64,000 nucleotides of DNA from Bacteroidota bacterium (lineage in GTDB: Bacteria > Bacteroidota > Bacteroidia > Bacteroidales > F082). Positions 7,701-16,686 of this stretch are shown here, in pieces. The notes beneath the pieces are model-generated. The model did no database searches. It was given only the letters and a program-made list of their open reading frames with translations, and was not told the DNA's origin. The translations under genes were made by a program, and so were the position numbers. Each line of letters opens with the position of its first letter. The stretch's first letter is position 1. Location of the stretch: NCBI GenBank assembly GCA_020444415.1, contig JAHLLA010000007.1:62001-126000 (forward strand). The letters are read 5' to 3'.

Positions 7701-10034
7701 ATGAGAAAATTCCTTGTTACTGTAGTTTTCATGTTAGGCGTCGCAGTCCTCTCATTATCGCAAGAAAACGTCATCGATGGTTTGGTTCTTGATGCAGAAA
7801 CGGGCAGCGCCATTGAAGGTGTTCAAATTACGAATATTTCGACAAAAATTGGCACCGTCAGTGATAAAAAAGGTTCCTTTCAGCTTGCAGTCAGAAATAA
7901 TCAGGCTGTTCATTTATTGCTAAAGCATATTTCATACGAATCTCTTGAAATAAAAGCAGACCCATTGCAAAACAAAGAATTGACAATTCGTCTAAATCCT
8001 AAAATTACTTACCTGGATGAGATAACAGTAATCGGAAAGTACGACAAAACAAGGCCTTACAGAAGTGAGAAAGTTACATTGAAAGAGATGGAGAAATCCA
8101 ATATTTCTGGTATTGGTAACTTTCTGCGAAATGAACCAAATGTGGGAGGGGTCAGAAAAGGAGCTTTAGGAATTGATCCTGTTGTAAGAGGTTTTAAATA
8201 CTCCCAACTTAATGTACAAATCAATGGTGGGACAAAAATTGAAGGAGGCTGCCCGAACAGGATGGATCCTGCAACGGCTCACGTCGATTTAAATGACCTG
8301 CAATCGATTACCATTTTTAAAGGTCCTTATGCACTGAAGTACGGGCCTAATTTTGGGGGAGTTATTGATATGACTACGAAAAGTATTCGGTTTTATAATA
8401 AGTTTGAAAATCATGTCGATGTGATGGCTGGAGCACAAACCAACTACACGGGATTTAAGAGTAGTGTTGGTGTTCACGGGGGAAATAATTTGGTTGGATA
8501 CTACCTGAAGGCGAATTACAAACAATATAGCGATTATGAATCCGGAGACGGCCAGATAATTTCGTCTTCGCTCGAACAATATAATGTGGCGGGAAGTATC
8601 GGAATTCAGCCTGCCGAAGGGCATATTGTTGAAGTGGGATTGGACAGGTCATGGGGAAGGAATGTTGATTTCCCGGCTTTGCCTATGGACGAAAGGAATG
8701 ACGATACCAAATTATTCAATCTGAGTTATTTGGGTACGGCATTTGGCGAATCGATCAATTTTTTACGATTCAAAGTCTATAAATCAAATGTTGAACATGA
8801 AATGGACAATAAGAACAGGCCATTTTCAGATACAGTTGTCGCCATTTCAAATATTAAAGCAATCAACGCGGGAGGCAAATTGGGTGTGAACCTGAACCTG
8901 TTTAAAGGTAGGCTGGAAACAGGTGTGGATTATGAACAGATATCAAAAGATGGCGTAAGAAATAAAAGCCTGATCATGCAGCCAAATCTACCTAGTTTTA
9001 ATGAAGACCTCTGGAATAATGCGCTGATTAAAAATTTGGGTGTGTTCGCTGAATGGCAAAAAACATTCAAATCAATTGACTTTATCGCAGCACTGAGATA
9101 TGATTATAATACGGCAATATCTGACACTTTAATAAGGAATAAGCCCAATGGTGATGCTGTTTATGAAGATGGCAATACAAGCAGCTCATTTAATAATTTG
9201 AGCTTCAGTGCGGGAATAACCTGGAATATCAGCAAGAAGAGCAGTCTTTTATTTGCTTTGGGAAGAGGGAGCAGAAGCCCTGACATGACGGAACGATTCA
9301 TCATCTTGCTTCCTATTTCATACGATCCATATGATTATCTGGGCAATCCACAACTCAAGCCAGAAATAAATCATGAAGCAGACCTCGGCTATCGTTTTGC
9401 GCATCAAAAAATGGGTGCGATAGAAGCTTCGTTATTCTTCTCTTACGTTACTAATTATATTCTTGGTGAATTAGAACCTCCATCAACCGTTAAACCGCAG
9501 ACAAAAGGAGTGTTGGGTGTTAAAAGATTTACTAATATTGATAAAGCTTACCTTACAGGTTTTGAATTCACTTATGTAACTGCTGAACAATACAAATGGT
9601 TTGTCAGCCTGAATGCAGCCTATACCATGGGAATCAATCCGGAGGCCATTCAATATATATATGAAGGAGTAGAAGTAGTTGATGAGCAAATAATCAAGAA
9701 CGATCCATTGCCTGAAATTCCACCTTTTGAAGCAAATCTTTCATTTGGATATAAATTCCTGCAGCAAAAACTTACGCCTGAATTGAATATTCGCATGGTG
9801 GCTGCACAAAATAGAGTATCAGTGGCAAATAACGAAAAAACAAGTCCGGCCTATACTACTTTTGATTTCATCTTGAATTACCGTTACAATGAATTTCTGC
9901 GAATATATGGTGGAGTGACCAATATTTTTAATACAAATTACTACGAGCACCTTAATCGAAACATCATCGGAAGTACGACTCCCTTGTATGAGCCGGGTAC
10001 GGTGTTTTACATGAATTTGATCATTAATTTATAA
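7701..10034 (+). CDS. OprC/NosA-like copper TonB-dependent receptor
   Basis: The 777-residue protein has a signal peptide, a carboxypeptidase-regulatory-like beta domain (about 25-105), a plug (about 120-240) and a large TonB-dependent barrel ending in F-Y-M-N-L-I-I-N-L. The plug contains GGCPNRMDPATAH, a CxxxM motif (C184, M188), and the first part of the barrel contains HEM (H366, M368). This is the CxxxM-HxM copper site of Pseudomonas OprC (C143, M147, H323, M325 as I recall), with nearly identical spacing between its halves. It should import copper across the outer membrane using TonB. The MbnP- and MbnH-like genes downstream agree with a copper role. The ATG at 7701 was preferred over a GTG at 7683 that overlaps the -7 box. 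Confidence 0.88.
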   Translation: MRKFLVTVVFMLGVAVLSLSQENVIDGLVLDAETGSAIEGVQITNISTKIGTVSDKKGSFQLAVRNNQAVHLLLKHISYESLEIKADPLQNKELTIRLNPKITYLDEITVIGKYDKTRPYRSEKVTLKEMEKSNISGIGNFLRNEPNVGGVRKGALGIDPVVRGFKYSQLNVQINGGTKIEGGCPNRMDPATAHVDLNDLQSITIFKGPYALKYGPNFGGVIDMTTKSIRFYNKFENHVDVMAGAQTNYTGFKSSVGVHGGNNLVGYYLKANYKQYSDYESGDGQIISSSLEQYNVAGSIGIQPAEGHIVEVGLDRSWGRNVDFPALPMDERNDDTKLFNLSYLGTAFGESINFLRFKVYKSNVEHEMDNKNRPFSDTVVAISNIKAINAGGKLGVNLNLFKGRLETGVDYEQISKDGVRNKSLIMQPNLPSFNEDLWNNALIKNLGVFAEWQKTFKSIDFIAALRYDYNTAISDTLIRNKPNGDAVYEDGNTSSSFNNLSFSAGITWNISKKSSLLFALGRGSRSPDMTERFIILLPISYDPYDYLGNPQLKPEINHEADLGYRFAHQKMGAIEASLFFSYVTNYILGELEPPSTVKPQTKGVLGVKRFTNIDKAYLTGFEFTYVTAEQYKWFVSLNAAYTMGINPEAIQYIYEGVEVVDEQIIKNDPLPEIPPFEANLSFGYKFLQQKLTPELNIRMVAAQNRVSVANNEKTSPAYTTFDFILNYRYNEFLRIYGGVTNIFNTNYYEHLNRNIIGSTTPLYEPGTVFYMNLIINL

Positions 10035-10046
10035 ACAAATAAGACA

Positions 10047-10409
10047 ATGAAAAAATATATACTATTTCTTTTGCTGATACCTTTACTTTTAACCAATTGC
10101 AATAAAACCAGTCAAAAGAAAGTTACCTATTTGGCAACAGATGCTGTTTCGGCATATAATTTGCAATATCTGAACGATCAAAACGAATTGATTACAACCT
10201 CGGTTGAGCCACAAAGCGCACAGGACAAATGGAAATATGAGTTCATGACGGATAAGGGTCAAATTGTATACATCAACGGAAGTTATAAAGACATTAATTC
10301 AGCGCTGAAAATTCAACTACTGGTTGATGGTAAAGTTTATAAACAAGGTGCAACGCAGGGTGATACGCTAAGATACCTGGTTGTGAGTGGAGTGGTTCCA
10401 TATGATTAA
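10047..10409 (+). CDS. small lipoprotein in copper-uptake operon
   Basis: The 120-residue protein has a lipoprotein signal with C18 (LLTNC) and a predicted beta-sandwich of about 95 residues with the pattern YNLQYLNDQNEL and later IVYINGSYKDINSALKIQLL. I do not recognise a named family; the strand order is a little like MmpS-type small extracellular domains. It starts 12 bp after the copper receptor and is followed 24 bp later by the MbnP-like gene, so it is probably part of the same transcript and may act as a periplasmic or surface accessory in metal transfer. It has no Cys, His or Met cluster that would suggest direct copper binding. Confidence 0.75.
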   Translation: MKKYILFLLLIPLLLTNCNKTSQKKVTYLATDAVSAYNLQYLNDQNELITTSVEPQSAQDKWKYEFMTDKGQIVYINGSYKDINSALKIQLLVDGKVYKQGATQGDTLRYLVVSGVVPYD

Positions 10410-10433
10410 CCGCTCCGGTTAACAAATGGAAAA

Positions 10434-11249
10434 ATGAAAATTACTATTTATATTATTTTATTCGCCATACTGAGCATGATAAGCTCCTGCAAAAAGGATG
10501 AGCCATCATCGGATCAGACCGGCAGGCTAAGTTTTTATTTTCATCATACGATTCCCGATACTAACCTTGTAGGCGGATATTCCATTAATTATGATACAAT
10601 GATGTACCGGAATACGGCGGGAAATCCGTATTTGGTGAATGAAATCCAGTATTTTATATCAGATGTTACTCTGCATAAAAATGACGGCTCGAAACTATTA
10701 ATTGATGACTGGAAAGACATTCACTACGTGGATACTGATCTACCCGAAACCTGGAATTGGCAGATGAAAGATCCCATACCAGAAGGAACTTACGATGGCA
10801 TCTCTTTTACTTTTGGGATTTCAGAAGAGAAAAACCAATCGTTGATGTTTGTAAATCCGCCTGAATCAAATATGTTCTGGCCCGAATATTTAGGTGGCGG
10901 TTATCATTATCTAAAACTCAATGGTAAATGGAAAGATACCAATGAAGTGGTCAGGCCCTATAATTTCCATATGGGAATCGGTCAGATCTATGATCAGGAT
11001 GGCTCCACAATAATTGGTTTTGTGCAGAATTATTTTGAGGTAACCCTTGAAAATACAAGATTTACAGTTACTTCCGGGAAAAATATAGCTTTTACCATTG
11101 TGATGCAAGTTGACAAATGGTTCGAAGACCCGCATGTGTTCGATTTTAATTACTGGGGTGGCGATATTATGCAGAAACAGAATGCCATGCAAGTGGCTAA
11201 AGAAAACGGTTCAAATGTTTTTACTGCGATTCAAATGCTTGAAGATTAA
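10434..11249 (+). CDS. MbnP-like copper-associated lipoprotein
   Basis: The 271-residue lipoprotein (lipid Cys C19) has the features of the MbnP family: an N-terminal strand LSFYFHHTI, the motif NEIQYFISDVTLHKNDG, then IHYVDTDLP and a region with several Trp (ETWNW, MFWPEY). MbnP proteins bind copper and in Methylosinus carry a Trp that the diheme enzyme MbnH oxidises to kynurenine (established for that pair). Here an MbnH-like gene follows after 4 bp, so the same modification may occur; candidate tryptophans are those in DDWKDIHYVD and ETWNWQMK. Together with the OprC-like receptor it forms a copper acquisition set. The family call rests on remembered motifs. Confidence 0.82.
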   Translation: MKITIYIILFAILSMISSCKKDEPSSDQTGRLSFYFHHTIPDTNLVGGYSINYDTMMYRNTAGNPYLVNEIQYFISDVTLHKNDGSKLLIDDWKDIHYVDTDLPETWNWQMKDPIPEGTYDGISFTFGISEEKNQSLMFVNPPESNMFWPEYLGGGYHYLKLNGKWKDTNEVVRPYNFHMGIGQIYDQDGSTIIGFVQNYFEVTLENTRFTVTSGKNIAFTIVMQVDKWFEDPHVFDFNYWGGDIMQKQNAMQVAKENGSNVFTAIQMLED

Positions 11250-11253
11250 GTAA

Positions 11254-12399
11254 GTGAACTATTCTAAATACATAGCGGCTGGTATCATCATTATTTTGTG
11301 TTCTTACGGATGTAAGAAAGAGGCACCGGAAGAGATACATGAAACTACTCCTTATATTATAGATATTCCATTCGGATTTCCAAATAAGTTAAATATCCCG
11401 GCTGATAACCCGATGACAGTTGAAGGAGTTAAACTGGGTCGTTACTTATTTTATGATGGCCGACTTTCCGGCAGAACACACCCGGATTCACTTATGAGTT
11501 GTGCTACCTGTCACCGTCAGGAACGCTCATTTGAAGCCGGAGTTGACCACCCGGATTTTGAAGGTGGCTTCCCTCATGGCATAACTGGTTTACAAACCCA
11601 TCATGTGATGTTACCCATGATCAACCTCGTTTGGAATCATTCAGGTTATGGGTGGAATGGCTTTTTATATCCTTCTAATCCTGTTGAGAATCTGAGAAAT
11701 ATTGAAGATTTTGTGCGGTTGGCTGTCCTTGCAAAAGATGAAATTGATGGAGACACCGCTGTAATAGCCAGTTTATTTCAATCGATACCGGGCTATCCGG
11801 AATTGTTTTTCCAGGCATTTGGCATCGAAAAGGTTACTTTTAAAAATATGGAACGTGCCATTGCTCAATTTGTCCGCACCTTGATATCTGCTAATTCAAA
11901 GTTTGACAAGTATATGCGTGGCGAAGTACAGTTGAGCCCTTCTGAATTAAATGGGTATGTCTTATTCACCACCGAAGAAGGAGCAGATTGTTTTCATTGT
12001 CATGGTGGATTCGGCAACCCACTGTTTACTACCAACCTATTTTATAATAATGGAAAGGATACCGTTTTTACGGATCCGATGGATCGTTTTCATATAACCG
12101 GTGATCCAATGGATAAAGGTGCCTACAAGGCAACTACATTAAGAAACATCGAAGTTCAGGGCCCGTATATGCATGATGGCCGTTTTGAAACCCTTGAGGA
12201 AGTGATCGAATTTTATTCGCAAGGTGTAAAACTAACCCCATACGTGGATCCACTTATGCACCATGTAAATAGTGGCGGTATTCAACTAATTGATTCTGAA
12301 AAAGAAGACCTTCTAAATTTTATAAGAACCTTGCGGGATGATGAATTTATGACCAATCCGGAGTTGGGCAGGCCTGATAAATTTCCCGATGAAGAATAG
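11254..12399 (+). CDS. MbnH/MauG-like diheme cytochrome c peroxidase family protein
   Basis: The 381-residue lipoprotein-like protein has two CxxCH sites, CATCH at C83 and CFHCH at C246, separated as in bacterial diheme cytochrome c peroxidases and MauG. The C-terminal motif MHDGRFETLEEVIEFYSQG is typical of the family. The start is a GTG at 11254, the only good candidate before a hydrophobic signal ending near C20. It lies 4 bp after the MbnP-like gene; MbnP-MbnH pairs are common, and MbnH oxidises a Trp of MbnP. A simple H2O2-detoxifying peroxidase is the alternative, but the context supports the modifying role. Confidence 0.87.
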   Translation: MNYSKYIAAGIIIILCSYGCKKEAPEEIHETTPYIIDIPFGFPNKLNIPADNPMTVEGVKLGRYLFYDGRLSGRTHPDSLMSCATCHRQERSFEAGVDHPDFEGGFPHGITGLQTHHVMLPMINLVWNHSGYGWNGFLYPSNPVENLRNIEDFVRLAVLAKDEIDGDTAVIASLFQSIPGYPELFFQAFGIEKVTFKNMERAIAQFVRTLISANSKFDKYMRGEVQLSPSELNGYVLFTTEEGADCFHCHGGFGNPLFTTNLFYNNGKDTVFTDPMDRFHITGDPMDKGAYKATTLRNIEVQGPYMHDGRFETLEEVIEFYSQGVKLTPYVDPLMHHVNSGGIQLIDSEKEDLLNFIRTLRDDEFMTNPELGRPDKFPDEE

Positions 12400-12408
12400 C
12401 TCTTTTCT

Positions 12409-14223
12409 CTAATTGTATTCATAGAATTGGATGGAAAGATCATCTACCATCACCTCATCTTTGCCAATATTCCAGATATAGAATTTTATTTTTTTCATTT
12501 CTGATGTAATAAGAGGTAGTTTAAACCCGATACTTTCCTCTTCCCACACATTCGCTTGGCGGTCAGGGAGTTTTTTGACTTTGAATTTTTTATAGAATAC
12601 TGTTTTTCCAGCTTTGTCCGAAATATCTGCTACAAACAGCGCCTTATTTGCAGCGTATGTTTTATTTTGGAGGATCATTGTTGAAAAGATTACATAAAGA
12701 TTTCTTTTACCTACCAGTGCTTCGGGTATTTCAAACGTAAAAGCAGGACTGTAAATCTGCATTTCATCCATTTGCATCGAGTAGGATCCGGAATAGGAAT
12801 TCTGCTCTGTTTTATCGGGATTTGACCAATTTGGATATGCTGATTCAAGATCATTTTTAGTTTCGAAAAAAGGATTCGATTCGATTTCTCCGTAATAGTA
12901 TTCATCACCTGCGCTGACAATACCAATAAAGTTGTCGGATGTTTTTAAAAAAGTTCTCCAGTAGGCTTCTCTGTTCATTGAGTCGGGGTGGATGATACCT
13001 TTAGCGTATTGTATGGTCTGAATAAGATTCAAAGAAATCGTGAGTCCTGAAAATACAGCAATAGAAATCAATAACCAGTTTCTTTTTATGGATGCAACAA
13101 GTAAAGCGATTAAAAGGAAAAACAGGCTGTAAAGGTCAATCATGGGGCGCATACCAAAACTATCGCCATAAAACCAGTTCCACCATGAGGAAAAAACATA
13201 CAGGATGCCCATCAGAAAAAAGATAAAACTGTAAAATTCAATTTTTGATTTCTGGTAGAGAACGATCAGTGCCGGAATGATTAGCAGCATAAAGGGTGTA
13301 TATACAAACCAGCCTTTTTGAAAACTGAATAAAAACTCAAGGGTTTGGGGCTTTGTAAAATAAAAACCTTCATTCGTATAGCCATATACAACCGTTTGCC
13401 CGGTTTGCATAAAATTAATGATCAGTTGAGGTGAAATGCCAATAATAAAAATGAGGATAAGGATTAAAATATCGCCTGATCTTAATTTCTTTTTTATCAG
13501 GAAAAAAAGATTGGTAAAAGATCCTGAAAGAAAAGGAACAACCATAACAATCAGTACATTTGCCGGTCTCACGAGCATGATCAGTGCAAGCAGTAAGGAT
13601 GCCATATACATTGACCGGCGGTGGTAGTCCATAAAGCTTCTTTTTATGAAATACAGAAATATCGAAATCAGGCTGAATGAATATACGTGTGATGCTGCCG
13701 GGGCCACCAAGGTATAATAGAAAAGGTTGGTGCCTATAAATCCGCCAAAAGCTAGCAGCCAGGCAATTTCCTGTTTGATTTTATATAACCGGGCCAATTT
13801 TACGAAAAATACCAACCCGGCGAATACCCAACATAGAGCAGAAAAAGCAACTCCATATTGAAACAAGATATTATAACCGTCTGCTTCCAATCCGAATATT
13901 AACGATAATATATAGGCTAAAAGAAAAAACGGAAGTTGAAGCAAAGCTGTTCCCGAGGTATATTTGTTTACCAGTATATCATCACTTTTATGAAAGTAAT
14001 GACCCATGTAATCAGGGGCCCGTCTTGATTTTTCAAATTCAAAAACCGGTGTAAAATCAATAGATTTGTATATGAACAATGCTGGAAGGTACGCGTATAA
14101 ACCGCTGCCGTCGCCATCAATAATTACTTTTCGGTATTTGTTAGGCCCAATGAAATTGGTAATTATAAAAGATACCAATAGCAAGGAAATCAGCAATCCA
14201 TAAAAGAGCTTGTTCTTATTCAA
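12409..14223 (-). CDS. polytopic membrane protein, GT-C glycosyltransferase-like
   Basis: The 604-residue protein has a membrane part of about ten helices (residues 1-415) and a soluble beta-rich end (about 430-604). Between helices 1 and 2 is a loop with DGDGSGLYAYLPALF, and later comes DDILVNKYTSGTALLQLP; acidic residues in the first extracytoplasmic loop are typical of lipid-phosphosugar-dependent GT-C enzymes (family knowledge). The beta-rich end may bind sugars. It is convergent with the diheme gene (9-bp gap) and divergent from the PLP enzyme gene. The acceptor is unknown and the family assignment is tentative. Confidence 0.7.
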   Translation of the reverse strand: MNKNKLFYGLLISLLLVSFIITNFIGPNKYRKVIIDGDGSGLYAYLPALFIYKSIDFTPVFEFEKSRRAPDYMGHYFHKSDDILVNKYTSGTALLQLPFFLLAYILSLIFGLEADGYNILFQYGVAFSALCWVFAGLVFFVKLARLYKIKQEIAWLLAFGGFIGTNLFYYTLVAPAASHVYSFSLISIFLYFIKRSFMDYHRRSMYMASLLLALIMLVRPANVLIVMVVPFLSGSFTNLFFLIKKKLRSGDILILILIFIIGISPQLIINFMQTGQTVVYGYTNEGFYFTKPQTLEFLFSFQKGWFVYTPFMLLIIPALIVLYQKSKIEFYSFIFFLMGILYVFSSWWNWFYGDSFGMRPMIDLYSLFFLLIALLVASIKRNWLLISIAVFSGLTISLNLIQTIQYAKGIIHPDSMNREAYWRTFLKTSDNFIGIVSAGDEYYYGEIESNPFFETKNDLESAYPNWSNPDKTEQNSYSGSYSMQMDEMQIYSPAFTFEIPEALVGKRNLYVIFSTMILQNKTYAANKALFVADISDKAGKTVFYKKFKVKKLPDRQANVWEEESIGFKLPLITSEMKKIKFYIWNIGKDEVMVDDLSIQFYEYN

Positions 14224-14284
14224 AATGCAGGATCAATTATGCGATAAAATTTTGTTAAAAATAAGCAAATGCCCATTAGTTTCA

Positions 14285-14292
14285 TACTTTTG
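14285..14292 (+). promoter_or_regulatory. -7 box TACTTTTG before PLP enzyme gene
   Basis: The box matches TAnnTTTG and ends 25 bp before the ATG at 14318. It lies downstream of a possible earlier start at 14210 and so supports the later start. No -33 element at the usual distance was found. Confidence 0.5.
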
Positions 14293-14317
14293 TAAATCAA
14301 TCCAAAAAATCATTCAA

Positions 14318-15523
14318 ATGACAAAGAAATTCGATCCTGCAACAGCCATTCAAAACCTGAAACAATTTGGAGAATTTGGTGATGTGAACCCTTCAATCAC
14401 CGATTCTGCAACTTATACATTCATGTCAGAAAATACTATGATTGAAGCTTTTCATGGTGAGGCACAGGGCTGTTTTTTATATTCAAGGCACTGGAATCCG
14501 TCCAATAAATATCTGGCTGATGCGCTGGCTGCCATGGAAGGCACAGAGTCGGCATGGGTAACAGCATCAGGTATGGCTGCTATTACCACGGCGATATTGC
14601 AACTGTGCAATTCAGGAGATCATATTGTAACGAGTGTGACCACCTATGGAGGCACCTTTGCCTTTTTAAAAAATTACCTGCAGAAATTCAATATTGGTGT
14701 TACATTCGTAAATATCACGGATCATGAAAGTGTAAAAAAAGCCATTCAGCCGAATACAAAATTATTGTATACAGAAAGCATGACAAATCCCATGTTACAG
14801 ATTTCTGATCTGCCTGAACTGTCAAAAATAACACGCAGTAAAGGAATACAACTGGTTGTTGACAACACATTCACCCCTATGATCATCAGTCCGTTTAATT
14901 TGGGTGCGGATATAGTGGTTTACAGCATGACTAAATTTATCAACGGGAAAAACGATTGTGTGGCGGGAGCCATATGCGCTTCCAATGATTTTATCAACGC
15001 GATAAGCGATGTGAACTCCGGGACTGCCATGCTTCTTGGACCTGTGCTTGATCCGTTGCGGTCGTCAAGTATATTAAAAAACTTGGGGACCCTGCATATC
15101 AGGATGCAGAAGCATAGTGACAATGCAGCCTACATGGCCGAAAAATTTGAAGAAATTGGATTAAAATATATCTATCCGGGAAACCCGGATCATCCGCAGT
15201 ATGAATTGTTCACCATGATCATGAACGAAGATTTTGGCTATGGCGGGATGATTGCGATTGATGTGGAAACTGCAGAAAGAGCAGCTCCGTTCATGGAATT
15301 AATGCAGGAAAAGGGAGTTGGATATCATGCCGTAAGTCTGGGATATTTTAAAACCCTATTTTCCAATTCAGGTAAAAGTACCAGTTCGGAAGTGCCTGAA
15401 GATATTCAGAAAGAAATGGGCTTATCACCGGGTTTGATCAGGTTTTCTGTTGGATTGGATCACGATATTGAAAATAGCTTTGAGCTTATCAAATCCTGCC
15501 TGAAGGAATTAAAATATATTTAG
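14318..15523 (+). CDS. Cys/Met metabolism PLP-dependent enzyme (trans-sulfuration family)
   Basis: The 401-residue protein matches the cystathionine gamma-synthase / methionine gamma-lyase / O-acetylhomoserine sulfhydrylase family over its whole length. Visible motifs are FLYSRHWNPSNKYLADALA (substrate and phosphate site), ASGMAAITTAI, VVDNTFTPMIISP, and SMTKFINGKND, whose Lys should bind PLP. It may make or degrade sulfur amino acids; the exact reaction cannot be told. A longer frame starting at 14210 would overlap the divergent gene and includes the promoter box, so the ATG at 14318 (MTKKFDPATAIQN) was chosen. It stands alone as a transcription unit. Confidence 0.9.
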   Translation: MTKKFDPATAIQNLKQFGEFGDVNPSITDSATYTFMSENTMIEAFHGEAQGCFLYSRHWNPSNKYLADALAAMEGTESAWVTASGMAAITTAILQLCNSGDHIVTSVTTYGGTFAFLKNYLQKFNIGVTFVNITDHESVKKAIQPNTKLLYTESMTNPMLQISDLPELSKITRSKGIQLVVDNTFTPMIISPFNLGADIVVYSMTKFINGKNDCVAGAICASNDFINAISDVNSGTAMLLGPVLDPLRSSSILKNLGTLHIRMQKHSDNAAYMAEKFEEIGLKYIYPGNPDHPQYELFTMIMNEDFGYGGMIAIDVETAERAAPFMELMQEKGVGYHAVSLGYFKTLFSNSGKSTSSEVPEDIQKEMGLSPGLIRFSVGLDHDIENSFELIKSCLKELKYI

Positions 15524-15554
15524 TTTCCCCAGGATTTAGAAGATATTAGGCTGC

Positions 15555-16097
15555 TTACGCCTTAGTTCCTTTTTCACCTACAAAGTGATCATCTGAATCG
15601 GCGAATAATACATTAAAACTGGTTAAGCTGCCGTATATTCTGGTAATATATTGCTGGATGGCTATCTTTTCATCATCATCCAGCCCTTTGGAGGCGTTTA
15701 CTTTTTGTTCCATTACCCGCAGACGGTCTCGTAACATCACAATTTTATGAAAAAAGGTGTCGATGGGTATCTCTTTACTTTGCAGATCAGATCGTCCCGG
15801 AACAAGCACCATTTTACCGCCTTTCCATTTGTCACCCATAGGAATGATTTCCTGGATATCACTGATTGTTGTTAATAGTTTCCGGAATACCTTCTCAACT
15901 TTTTGAAAGCTCAGCAGGTCTTCTTCGGTGCTGCGATAATCCAGCACTTTCAGTTTATCAAATGATCGGGCTATTGATTTTATACCGAAGTCCATAAAGG
16001 TAATCTCGTAATTGTCGTTGTATACCTGTATAACAACGCCTTTACCAAATTCAGGGTGTTCAACCCGCGATCCGATGCCAAGAGCAATTTCTTCCAT
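15555..16097 (-). CDS. conserved protein with UvrD C-terminal-like (SH3-type) domain
   Basis: The 180-residue protein begins with GSRVEHPEFGKGVVIQVYND, a small beta-barrel like the one at the C-terminus of UvrD/PcrA helicases that contacts RNA polymerase. The rest is helical (about 75-165) with charged heptad-like stretches. I do not know a described function; a nucleic-acid or RNA-polymerase contact is possible (inference). It follows coaE with a 1-bp gap, so it belongs to the yajC-ybbR-coaE transcription unit. Confidence 0.75.
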   Translation of the reverse strand: MEEIALGIGSRVEHPEFGKGVVIQVYNDNYEITFMDFGIKSIARSFDKLKVLDYRSTEEDLLSFQKVEKVFRKLLTTISDIQEIIPMGDKWKGGKMVLVPGRSDLQSKEIPIDTFFHKIVMLRDRLRVMEQKVNASKGLDDDEKIAIQQYITRIYGSLTSFNVLFADSDDHFVGEKGTKA

Positions 16098-16098
16098 T

Positions 16099-16686
16099 TT
16101 AAATATGTATAATTTTTTCGTGTATTTCCATTACTTGCGGAATTAAAAACTGATCTCCGTTATTAAAAATCACAAAATCAGCTTTTTTGTTTTTTTCTTC
16201 ATCCGGCCATTGATTTCTGGCCCGTTCCTCAAACTGATCTTTTGTAATTCCATCTCTTTGCATCACCCGGTTCATTCTTACTTTTTCAAATGCTGAAACA
16301 TTGATGACGAGATCATAATGATGTTCAAGATGATTTTCGAAAACAATAGCCGCTTCGTGGATGGTATATTTTTGTTCCTCGTTTTGCTTCAGCCAGTCTT
16401 TATATTTTTCAAAAACCAGCGGGTGGATGATTTGATTGATTTGTTGAAGTGATGCAGGGTCGTTAAAAACCAATTTGGCAAGTTGCTTAAAGTCAACTTC
16501 GTTTTGTTTGTTAAAAACCCGGCTTCCAAAGTGTACTCTTATAGATTCTTTGACGTTTTTGTTTTTGTAAAGTAATTTGGCTTCCATATCTGCGTGAAAT
16601 AAAGGAATACCTAAGATAGAAAATAAACGGGCAATGGTACTTTTCCCACTTCCGATATTCCCGGTTAAAGCAACTTTAATCATCAT
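16099..16686 (-). CDS. coaE: dephospho-CoA kinase
   Basis: The 195-residue protein performs the last step of coenzyme A synthesis, ATP-dependent phosphorylation of the ribose 3'-OH of dephospho-CoA. It has the P-loop GNIGSGKST (about 9-17), the LFHAD motif (D of HAD is the usual catalytic acid), and the family pattern VFNDPASLQQINQIIHPLV. The ATG at 16686 overlaps the stop of the upstream ybbR-like gene (ATGA), which indicates translational coupling and argues against a longer start at 16725. The order yajC, ybbR-like, coaE is common in Bacteroidota. Confidence 0.93.
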   Translation of the reverse strand: MMIKVALTGNIGSGKSTIARLFSILGIPLFHADMEAKLLYKNKNVKESIRVHFGSRVFNKQNEVDFKQLAKLVFNDPASLQQINQIIHPLVFEKYKDWLKQNEEQKYTIHEAAIVFENHLEHHYDLVINVSAFEKVRMNRVMQRDGITKDQFEERARNQWPDEEKNKKADFVIFNNGDQFLIPQVMEIHEKIIHI

